Below, one piece after another: positions 57,502 to 64,000 of a stretch of DNA of 64,000 nucleotides. Origin of the DNA: Streptomyces griseorubiginosus (lineage in GTDB: Bacteria; Actinomycetota; Actinomycetes; Streptomycetales; Streptomycetaceae); the NCBI RefSeq assembly GCF_001514195.1, contig NZ_KQ948736.1, positions 1-64,000 on the forward strand, read 5' to 3'. Numbering within the stretch: the stretch's first letter is position 1; the number at the start of each line of letters is the position of its first letter. Made by a program: the position numbers and the translations under genes. The notes beneath the pieces were generated by a model, which was not told where the DNA came from, made no database searches, and saw nothing but the letters and a program-made list of their open reading frames with translations.

Positions 57502-59646
57502 TCAGCCCGTCGCGTCCACCAGGGCCAGCTCGTGCAGGCGTTCCGGTGGGCCGGGGCGGGCGTAGTACCAGCCCTGGGCGGTGTCGCAGCCCAGTATCCG
57601 CAACTGCTCGGCCTGGGCGCCGGTTTCGACGCCCTCGACCGTCACCGCGAGGTTCAGGCCGTGGGCGAGCGAGACGATCCCCTCGACGATCTTGAGGTCG
57701 ACGGGGTCGGCGGGGAACTGCTGCATGCTCTGCGTGAAGGAGCGGTCCAGCTTGAGGACGCTGACCGGCAGGCGGCGCAGGTTCGCCAGGTTCGAGTAGC
57801 CGGTGCCGAAGTCGTCCAGGGCGATGTCGACGCCCATCTCGGCGAGTTGGCGCAGCGGCTTGAGCAGGTCGTCGTCGGCGCCGATGAGGGCCGACTCGGT
57901 GACCTCCAGGCAGAGGGCGTCCGGAGCGACACCCGTGCGTTCCAGGATGTCGACGGTGTCCTGGACGAGACCGGGGTGGGTGAGCTGGCACGGCGACAGG
58001 TTGACATTGATCCGCAGTGGACCGCCCGCCGTGTCCTCACCGTAGCGTTCTCGCCATTCCCGGGCCTGGCGCACCGACTGCTCCAGGACCCAGCGGCCGA
58101 GCGGCACGATCAGCCCGGTGTGCTCGGCGAGCGGGATGAACCGGTCCGGGCCGAGGACGCCGTGCTGCGGGTGCAGCCAGCGCACCAGCGCCTCGGCGCC
58201 GCGCACACTGCCGTCGCCGAGGTGGACCAGCGGCTGGTACTCGATGAAGAACTCGCCGCGATCCAGGGCCGCGGGCAGCTGGGTGGTCAGGCCGTGCCGG
58301 GTGATCGCGCGGGCGTCGGCCTCCGGGTCGGCCAGCTCGAAGCGGTTGCCGCCCGCCGACTTGGCCCGGTACATCGTGATGTCGGCGCTGCGCAGCACCT
58401 CCGCCGGGCCCCGCTCCCCCGCCGGGCCCTCGACGATGCCGATGCTGCCCCGCACGGTCAGCTCCCGGCCGTCGATGCGGACCGGGGCGAGCAGGACGTT
58501 CATGATGCGGGTGGCGAGCTCGTCGACCTCGCTCTCGGTGTCGGGGCCGGTGGTCAACGCCACGAACTCGTCGCCGCCGAGCCGGGCCACCATCTCGCCC
58601 GGCGCGGTCGCGCAGGACTGCAACCGGTCGGCGACCTCGACGAGCAGCCGGTCGCCGGCCGCGTGGCCGAGGCTGTCGTTGATGGTCTTGAACCCGTCGA
58701 GGTCGAGGTAGCACAGGCCGAACCGCTGGCCCTCGCCGGCACTCAGCGCCTTCTCCAGACGCTCGAAGAACAGCGTGCGGTTGGGCAGTCCGGTGAGGGC
58801 GTCGTGGGTGGCCTCGTAGCGCAGCCGGAGGTTGAGCAGCCGGCGCTCGGTGGTGTCCTCCATGAGGGCGAGCTGGTACTGCGGGGTGCCGTCGGCGTCC
58901 CGCAGCAGGGAGACCGTCAGATTGGTCCACAGGACCGTGCCGTCGGGGCGGGAGAATGCCTTTTCGACGTGGTAGTGCTCGCGCTCGCCGCGGACGAGCT
59001 CGTCGTAGAGCGTCCAGGTCTGGGGCGCGTCCTCGGGATGGATCCACCCCCGGACGTTGCGGCCGCGCATGTTCTGGTCGGTGATGCCGAACATGCGCAG
59101 CAACGCGTCGTTGACCTGGAGGACGTTGCCGTCGAGGTCCGCGATGCCGATCCCTATGGCCGCGCCTTCGAACACCGCGCGGAAGCGGGCCTCGGTCGCG
59201 TGCAGCGCCTGGGCCACCACGCCCTGCGCCTCCAGGGCGGCCTGCGCGATGGCCTCCTGCTCGGCCAGGGTGCGCTCGCGCAGCGCCTGGGCGAATCCGG
59301 CGGCCATCGCGTGCTGGAGTCGGGCGGACCGGCTGCGCAGGTCCTCCCGGTCGCCCTCGCCGCCGCAGTACAGGACCAGGTAGGCGTCGACGCAGTCCAG
59401 GGAGCGGGTCAGCGCGTCGGGGTCGGTGCAGTGCGCGGTCACCAGGGCGGCGCCCACCGCCCGGCCCTCGTCCGTGTCGACGGTCCTGGCCAGCAGCGCC
59501 TGGCTCAACCGGCGGGCCAGCGGCAGCAGTTGTCCCTCGAACTCCGCGCGGGTCAGCGAGGTCGAGGTCACCGGGAACACGGCCCGGCTCCAGATCGTCG
59601 CGAACCGGCGCAGTCTGTCCTCCGGCCCGTCCGGCTCCGCGCTCAC
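57502..59646 (-). CDS. rmdA: PAS-GGDEF-EAL cyclic di-GMP enzyme, RmdA ortholog
   Basis: A 714-residue cytoplasmic protein: N-terminal helical domain (1-150), PAS (about 151-270, RFRAVFEGAAIGIGIADLDG), GGDEF (about 280-440, RLGGDEFVAL with intact motif at 357-361), and EAL (about 450-705, GAEALVRWLHP, LEVTESALI, DDFGTGYSNLANLRRL). Both active motifs are complete, so cyclase and phosphodiesterase activity are both possible; no RxxD inhibitory site is visible before GGDEF. The domain order and neighbours fit RmdA, which influences Streptomyces development through c-di-GMP. The GTG at 59646 overlaps the stop of the DUF574 methyltransferase gene (GTGA), so the two are co-translated. Confidence 0.85.
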   Translation of the reverse strand: MSAEPDGPEDRLRRFATIWSRAVFPVTSTSLTRAEFEGQLLPLARRLSQALLARTVDTDEGRAVGAALVTAHCTDPDALTRSLDCVDAYLVLYCGGEGDREDLRSRSARLQHAMAAGFAQALRERTLAEQEAIAQAALEAQGVVAQALHATEARFRAVFEGAAIGIGIADLDGNVLQVNDALLRMFGITDQNMRGRNVRGWIHPEDAPQTWTLYDELVRGEREHYHVEKAFSRPDGTVLWTNLTVSLLRDADGTPQYQLALMEDTTERRLLNLRLRYEATHDALTGLPNRTLFFERLEKALSAGEGQRFGLCYLDLDGFKTINDSLGHAAGDRLLVEVADRLQSCATAPGEMVARLGGDEFVALTTGPDTESEVDELATRIMNVLLAPVRIDGRELTVRGSIGIVEGPAGERGPAEVLRSADITMYRAKSAGGNRFELADPEADARAITRHGLTTQLPAALDRGEFFIEYQPLVHLGDGSVRGAEALVRWLHPQHGVLGPDRFIPLAEHTGLIVPLGRWVLEQSVRQAREWRERYGEDTAGGPLRINVNLSPCQLTHPGLVQDTVDILERTGVAPDALCLEVTESALIGADDDLLKPLRQLAEMGVDIALDDFGTGYSNLANLRRLPVSVLKLDRSFTQSMQQFPADPVDLKIVEGIVSLAHGLNLAVTVEGVETGAQAEQLRILGCDTAQGWYYARPGPPERLHELALVDATG

Positions 59647-60464
59647 GCCGTCCGCCCCACGCCGCCGAACTGGGAGAAGGCCCATGGATCCTCTTCGTCG
59701 GGGTCCCAGTTCTCCGACTCCGGCCGCCACCGCGGCATCGGCACCAGCCCGGGTTCCACCATGTCGTACCCCTCGAAGAACCGTGCGATCTCGTTGTGCG
59801 AACGCATGATCAGCGGGTTGCGGATGTCCTTGTACACGTCCACCGCGCCCTGCACCTGCTCCTGCGACAGCGGGATCCCCTCGAACGCGGCGTGCGTCAG
59901 CACCAGCAGGCTGCCGGGCGCGAGCGCGTCGCGCAGTTCGGCCACCGCCCTGTAGGGGTCGTCCGCGTCTTCCACGAAGTGCAGTATGGCAACGAGGAGC
60001 AGCGCCACCGGACGCTTCAGGTCGAGCAGCCGCTGGACCTCGGGGCTGTCGAGGATCTCCTGCGGCTTGCGGAGGTCGGCCGCGACGACGCCCGCGTCGG
60101 GGTTCTCCGCGATGACCGCCCGGCTGTGCGCGACGGCCACCGGATCGTGGTCGACGTACACCACACGGGCGCCGGGGCTGGCGCTCTGGGCGACCTCGTG
60201 GACATTGCCGAAGGTGGGGATGCCGGAGCCGATGTCGAGGAACTGGGTGATGCCCTGCTCGACGGCGAACCGCACCGCCCGCCGCATGAACGCCCGGTTC
60301 GCCTGCATGATCTTCGGCAGTCCCGGTACGTGCTCCATGGCCTTGCGGGCCGCCTCCCGGTCGGCCTCGAAGTTGTGCGAACCGCCCAGGTAGAAGTCGT
60401 AGATACGCGCCACGCTCGGCACCGAGATGTCGATGCTCCGGGGAGCCCAGGCGGGACGCTCCAT
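59643..60464 (-). CDS. DUF574 SAM-dependent methyltransferase
   Basis: A 273-residue methyltransferase of the actinobacterial DUF574 (Methyltransf_19) type: SVARIYDFYLGGSHNFEADR, MRRAVRFAVEQGITQFLDIG, SGIPTFGNVHEVAQSASPGA (SAM loop), YVDHDPVAVAHSRAVIAENP and LVLTHAAFEGIPLS. Streptomyces genomes carry many copies, usually beside regulatory genes; the substrate is unknown. The ATG at 60464 follows TTGGAGAG; an in-frame TTG at 60476 lies upstream of that site. It overlaps rmdA by 4 bp, tying it to c-di-GMP turnover. Confidence 0.9.
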   Translation of the reverse strand: MERPAWAPRSIDISVPSVARIYDFYLGGSHNFEADREAARKAMEHVPGLPKIMQANRAFMRRAVRFAVEQGITQFLDIGSGIPTFGNVHEVAQSASPGARVVYVDHDPVAVAHSRAVIAENPDAGVVAADLRKPQEILDSPEVQRLLDLKRPVALLLVAILHFVEDADDPYRAVAELRDALAPGSLLVLTHAAFEGIPLSQEQVQGAVDVYKDIRNPLIMRSHNEIARFFEGYDMVEPGLVPMPRWRPESENWDPDEEDPWAFSQFGGVGRTA

Positions 60465-60686
60465 GTATCTCTCCAAGGCGTAGACGATCCGGTGTTCGAG
60501 CTGAGGCTACTGATCGCCCGCCAATGGAGCGAGTGGAAACGGAAATTGACCATCCGTTCCCGGTCACTGCCCGCGGCACGTGCCGCCGGTGCACGGCCGC
60601 CGGGCCACCACGAAACGTAGGCGCCGCACTCCGGAGAGTTCCGGAACGGGCGCCGACTCGCGGGGAGTTGGGGGGAATGACGGCAA

Positions 60687-60729
60687 ACCGGTCCGACCCC
60701 TCCGTGCGGCGCGGAGGGGTCGGACCGGT
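60687..60729. terminator. Very strong hairpin terminator (18-bp perfect stem)
   Basis: ACCGGTCCGACCCCTCCG (60687-60704) pairs perfectly with CGGAGGGGTCGGACCGGT (60712-60729) around a 7-nt loop, 31 bp beyond the stop of the leftward lipoprotein gene. The longest perfect hairpin found in the window. Confidence 0.88.
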
Positions 60730-60759
60730 GGTCCTGGCGAGGCCCTGGTGAGAGGGCCG

Positions 60760-61731
60760 TCACTTGTCGGAGACGCCGACCATCTTTCCGTCGGGACGGA
60801 CGGCGTACCACGTGCCGCCGACGCCCTGGCCGTTGGTGTCGCCGGGCTCCTTGTCGCCCGAGAAGGTGTAGATCGGCGAGCAGTTGACCGTCTGCTGCCT
60901 CGCCCCGTCACCGCGGGTGAAGCTCATGAGGCCCTTCTTCTGGACGCCCTTGGTGTCGTTCGCCGACACCGGGCTCACGACCGGCCACTTCTCCAGGCAG
61001 GCGCCGTTGCAGTTCGAGACCGGCTTGGGCCACGCCTTGTCCTTGGCGAAGCGGTAGACCGTCATGCCGTTCTTGTCGACGACGATCTCGCCCAGCTTGG
61101 GGTCGTTGCGGGTGGACAGTCCGGGAAGGCTCGCGACGGACGCCTTCTTGCCCGTGGGGGCCAGCGCGTACCACTTGCCGCCCACGCCCTGACCGGTCAG
61201 GTCGCCGGCCTTGGTGTCCTTGGCGTAACGGTAGGCGGGCCAGCCGGCGATGGTCAGCTGCTTGCTGCCGTCGGCGCGGGTGACCTCGCCGAGCAGCGCC
61301 TTGTCGATGCCGGCACCGGCCGAGGCGTCGTCCGCGGGCACCGGCGGCCAGGCCGTCGCGCAGTCGCCGTTGCAGTTCGACTTCGGCGGCTCGGCGGTGT
61401 CCTCGTCGAAGCGGTAGAGGGTGAGGCCGGTGGCATCGGTCAGCACGTCCCCGAGCTCGGGGTTCGCGGACACCTGCAACTTGCCGGCCGAGGCCGACTG
61501 GGCGCCCAGGTTGCCCTGGCCGACCGCGGAGGTCGAACTCGCGCTCGGGCTGGTCTCGGTGCCGGTCCCGATGCCGGAGCCCAGACCGCCGTAACCGCCC
61601 GCGGCCGCGGTGGCGCCGACGTTCTGGCTGCCCACCGACGAGGCGCCGCTGTCCTGACCGCACGCCGTCGTGAGGGCGAGCACCGCCGCGGCGCTTGCCA
61701 CGAGTGAGGCGTTCCGCCAGGAGGTCTTCAT
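60760..61731 (-). CDS. SCO0930-family lipoprotein with PF03640-type repeats
   Basis: A 323-residue exported lipoprotein (lipidated Cys24 in AAVLALTTACGQDSG, a slightly atypical lipobox), then a Gly/Ser linker (30-80) and two or more copies of the secreted 'lipoprotein_15' repeat: GDVLTDATGLTLYRFDEDTA with CNGDCATAWPPV, and GEIVVDKNGMTVYRFAKDKA with CNGACLEKWPVV. Each has a Cys-N-G-x-Cys loop; trailing GQGVGGKWYALAPTG and GQGVGGTWYAVRPDG close each unit. The role of these repeats is unknown. The ATG at 61731 follows GGGGAGTTGACG. A strong terminator follows. Confidence 0.88.
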   Translation of the reverse strand: MKTSWRNASLVASAAAVLALTTACGQDSGASSVGSQNVGATAAAGGYGGLGSGIGTGTETSPSASSTSAVGQGNLGAQSASAGKLQVSANPELGDVLTDATGLTLYRFDEDTAEPPKSNCNGDCATAWPPVPADDASAGAGIDKALLGEVTRADGSKQLTIAGWPAYRYAKDTKAGDLTGQGVGGKWYALAPTGKKASVASLPGLSTRNDPKLGEIVVDKNGMTVYRFAKDKAWPKPVSNCNGACLEKWPVVSPVSANDTKGVQKKGLMSFTRGDGARQQTVNCSPIYTFSGDKEPGDTNGQGVGGTWYAVRPDGKMVGVSDK

Positions 61732-61991
61732 CGTCAACTCCCCATAATTAAAAAGGGTGTTGCAGCGCCCTGCTGCGCCGCCGCACGACAATGGGTACGC
61801 ATCGGGGCAGGGGTTGTGTTCAACCGTCCGGCAAATTTCTTTCCGGACGCTGTGACCACACCCGGCTCAGGCCGCACAGACGTACGCCTGATCGGACGCA
61901 CGAACGTCCCGGATTCAAACATCGGGTGGCCTTTTTCCCTCCTTCGGAGCAATCTCTTCGCGCCCGCGCGTAAGGCGGCGCGGCAGGCCTC

Positions 61992-62636
61992 ATGATCTCC
62001 GACGTGCATCGACCCGAATCGCCCCAAACCGCCTCCGCCATACGGGTGTTGGCCCTGCTGGCCTTGACGTGGGCGCTCGTCGCCCCGACGGCCGGGGTGG
62101 CCGAGGCGGATGCCTGCGCCTACGCCTCCGTCGGCCCCGACGGCGCCAAGGTCGTGGCGGTCGCCGGGAGCCTGGACTGGCCCACCCTGCCGCCCTGCCC
62201 GAAACCGAAACCGCCGCCGCCCACCCCGACCCCGACTCCCCCCGAGCCTCCTTGTACTCCGACGCCCTCCCCCGATCCGACGCCGACGCCGCCTCCGACC
62301 CGGAAGCCGCCGAAGCCGACCCCTCCGCCGCCCCCGGCCCCCGAGCCGCCGGCGCCCGAGCCCACACCTCCGCCGCCCGCACCGGCCCCGCAGCCGGCCG
62401 CACCGCGGCCGCGGCCCACCCCACCCCCCGAGCCCACCCCGACCCCGACTCCCACCCCGACACGGACGCCGCCGAAGCCGGCCCCGGGTCCCTCCGCGAG
62501 CCCGGTGACGTACCCGGCGTACCACCACGCGAAGGCGCCCGACCGGACCACGCACAGCACGACCTCGCCCGTGATCTACGTCTTGCTCATCACCGCGCCC
62601 GCGGTGGTCGCCGTGGCCGCCCTGCGGCCCCGCTAG
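61992..62636 (+). CDS. Proline-rich cell-surface protein with C-terminal membrane anchor
   Basis: A 214-residue protein. N-terminal signal sequence (RVLALLALTWALVAPTAGVA), a short Cys-containing globular-looking start (ADACAYASVGPDGAKVVAVA), a central Pro-rich stalk of about 100 residues dominated by PTPTP and PPPAP repeats, and a C-terminal membrane helix (SPVIYVLLITAPAVVAVAAL) with RPR at the end. Such a stalk is extended and could span the peptidoglycan. No catalytic motif. The downstream DUF4239 gene is 21 bp away and probably co-transcribed. The ATG at 61992 has no good ribosome site. Confidence 0.72.
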   Translation: MISDVHRPESPQTASAIRVLALLALTWALVAPTAGVAEADACAYASVGPDGAKVVAVAGSLDWPTLPPCPKPKPPPPTPTPTPPEPPCTPTPSPDPTPTPPPTRKPPKPTPPPPPAPEPPAPEPTPPPPAPAPQPAAPRPRPTPPPEPTPTPTPTPTRTPPKPAPGPSASPVTYPAYHHAKAPDRTTHSTTSPVIYVLLITAPAVVAVAALRPR

Positions 62637-62657
62637 TGCCGATCCTGGAGGCATCCC

Positions 62658-63422
62658 TTGCCGGAATGGCTTGTTCTCATCCTCGCGATGCTGGCCGCGT
62701 GCGCCGTGGTGGTCGCCATCACGCTCATCCGCCACAAGGCGGCACCCGTGGACGAGGATCCCAGCGAGACCCCGGACGTCATCGAGTACATGACGATGTG
62801 GATCGGGGTGGTCTACGCCATTGTGCTGGGTCTGGCCATCGCGGGGGTGTGGGAGGCCCGCAGCGCCGCACAGGACCACGTCCAGGCGGAGGCCCAGGCG
62901 CTGCACGAGATCTCGGAACGGGTCCAGGTGTATCCGGCCGGTGTCCGTGACCGTATTCGGGCCGATGTCAACGCCTATGTCGGACACGTCGTCACCGTCG
63001 AGTGGAAGGAGATGGCCGACCACGACCGGACGACCGCGCGCGGCGCCGAGCTGCTCGACCGGATCCGCACCGACGTCACCTCCTACCAGCCGGCGACCGA
63101 CTTCGAGGCCCAGGCCTACCAGCCGCTCGTCGACCAGGTGGCCGCCGTGGACCAGGCCCGCAACGCGCGCGCGGACTCGGTCGAGCCCACCATGCCCGGG
63201 GTGGTGTGGTTCGGACTGCTGGGCGGGGCGGTGATCACCATCGGGATGGTGTTCGCGCTCCAGATCAGGCGTACGGCGCGTGAGCTGATCCTCGCCGGGC
63301 TGTTCTCCGCGCTGATCGCCTTCCTGCTCTTCCTGATCTGGGACTTCGACGCCCCCTACAGCCGGGGCATCACGGCCTCGGCCGAGCCGTTCCTCTCGCT
63401 CTTCCCGGGCATCAAGGGCTGA
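62658..63422 (+). CDS. DUF4239 membrane protein
   Basis: A 254-residue membrane protein: N-terminal helix (EWLVLILAMLAACAVVVAIT), a second hydrophobic segment (MTMWIGVVYAIVLGLAIAGV), a long soluble middle (residues 75-170, including HVQAEAQALHEISERVQVYP), and two C-terminal helices (GVVWFGLLGGAVITIGMVFA, LILAGLFSALIAFLLFLIWD). The order TM-TM-helical soluble-TM-TM fits DUF4239. The function is unknown. The start is a TTG at 62658 behind CCTGGAGGC, the only start with a ribosome site. Likely co-transcribed with the Pro-rich protein. Confidence 0.82.
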   Translation: MPEWLVLILAMLAACAVVVAITLIRHKAAPVDEDPSETPDVIEYMTMWIGVVYAIVLGLAIAGVWEARSAAQDHVQAEAQALHEISERVQVYPAGVRDRIRADVNAYVGHVVTVEWKEMADHDRTTARGAELLDRIRTDVTSYQPATDFEAQAYQPLVDQVAAVDQARNARADSVEPTMPGVVWFGLLGGAVITIGMVFALQIRRTARELILAGLFSALIAFLLFLIWDFDAPYSRGITASAEPFLSLFPGIKG

Positions 63423-63627
63423 CGGCCGCTCACCACGGGCCGGTCGGGGGGTGCTCGGCGTGCGACACGCCGTCGGTGTCCCCTGACCGGCCCAGTGCTG
63501 TGCCCCATTCGGCGCGACAGGGATCGCGCGGACGTACACGTGTTCCTAGCGTTTCGGTCATCGAGGTGCATTTCTGACGTAGGCGGAAAAGGTCCGCAGC
63601 TGCTCCTCGGGGACCGGAGGAACCACC

Positions 63628-64000
63628 ATGCGCGCGATACGCGTCGCCTCGGCCGCACTGCTGGGCCTGACCGCCCTGACCTTCGCCGCACCGGCCGCCG
63701 TGGCGAAGAGCGACAACAACATCACGCCCTTCGGGTTCAGCGTGCTGCCCTCGACGGTCGCGCCGGGCGGCGAGGTGACGCTGCTGCTGGAGCGGGACCA
63801 CGGTGGCTGCAAGGGCTCGGCCACGGTCACCTCGGCGGTCTTCGACACCATCACCATTCCCTCGCACCGGAGCCAGGCGACGGCCGTCGTCGACTGGGAC
63901 GCGAGGCCGGGGGCGGTCCACCGGGTCACCTTCACGTGTGACGGCGTCAGCGGGTCCACGTCCCTCACCATCGCCGGGGTCCGGCCGGTCGAGCCCACAC
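63628..64000 (+). CDS. Secreted protein, C-terminus beyond the window (partial)
   Basis: The first 124 codons of an exported protein. Signal peptide RAIRVASAALLGLTALTFAA with cleavage near AVAKS; the mature part starts DNNITPFGFSVLPSTVAPGG and continues EVTLLLERDHGGCKGSATVT, an Ig-like/beta-sandwich surface domain often seen upstream of sortase genes in Streptomyces. Two cysteines may pair. The start ATG at 63628 follows CGGAGGAACC. Whether it ends with a sorting signal cannot be seen. Confidence 0.8.
   Translation, partial: MRAIRVASAALLGLTALTFAAPAAVAKSDNNITPFGFSVLPSTVAPGGEVTLLLERDHGGCKGSATVTSAVFDTITIPSHRSQATAVVDWDARPGAVHRVTFTCDGVSGSTSLTIAGVRPVEPT

Overview
The window is high-GC actinobacterial DNA, almost certainly a Streptomyces chromosome. 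Evidence: strong third-position GC bias, frequent GTG/TTG starts, Streptomyces-type families (SCO2400-like and SCO0930-like proteins, DUF574 methyltransferase, RmdA-type PAS-GGDEF-EAL protein), an ergothioneine operon, and many start codons 6-8 nt behind a TANNNT -10 element (leaderless transcripts). Gene order from about 36 to 64 kb (egtABCD, olsB/olsA, sdhCAB, rmdA, SCO0930-like lipoprotein) resembles, from memory, the S. coelicolor SCO0910-SCO0932 stretch. No rRNA, tRNA, CRISPR array, intact insertion sequence or polyketide/NRPS cluster was seen.

0-16 kb: a VOC protein and a TPR protein; a sugar module (GH1 beta-glucosidase, divergent GH43 glycosidase, LacI regulator, shared 14-bp palindrome); NAD-malic enzyme; a permease-amidohydrolase operon with a divergent TetR regulator and 15-bp palindrome; an SCO2400-like zinc-ribbon membrane protein; a beta-solenoid-like protein; a BAAT-type hydrolase; and an overlapping ArsR-SRPBCC-DHFR-like operon.

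16-31 kb: a five-gene leftward operon encoding a family III CoA-transferase, enoyl-CoA hydratase, true acetoacetate decarboxylase, 3-hydroxyacyl dehydrogenase and acyl-CoA dehydrogenase. It has neither thiolase nor acyl-CoA ligase, and reads like a short-chain acid-to-ketone route. Then comes a gene-poor stretch (21-31 kb) with small secreted proteins, regulators, a lone AbfB-domain protein, a frameshifted ANTAR-domain relic and a secreted GH43-AbfB enzyme.

31-36 kb: amidase, NfeD-like/flotillin pair, PemK-like protein and a microbial PARG-type protein carrying seven tandem 12-residue repeats.

36-48 kb: the egtABCD operon (each gene overlapping the next), a convergent MalY/PatB C-S lyase that could supply the missing EgtE step, dodecin, a PNKP-like phosphatase, and a zinc-starvation module (Zur-box-like palindrome, Cys-free ribosomal protein L32, CobW-type GTPase). 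An RlaP-like nucleotidyltransferase, an LLM oxidoreductase and a UvrA paralogue follow.

49-64 kb: ornithine-lipid acyltransferases, a three-gene succinate dehydrogenase with a divergent LysR regulator, a PQQ-propeller lipoprotein, rmdA (c-di-GMP turnover) overlapping a DUF574 methyltransferase, and a run of cell-surface proteins that continues past the end of the window.
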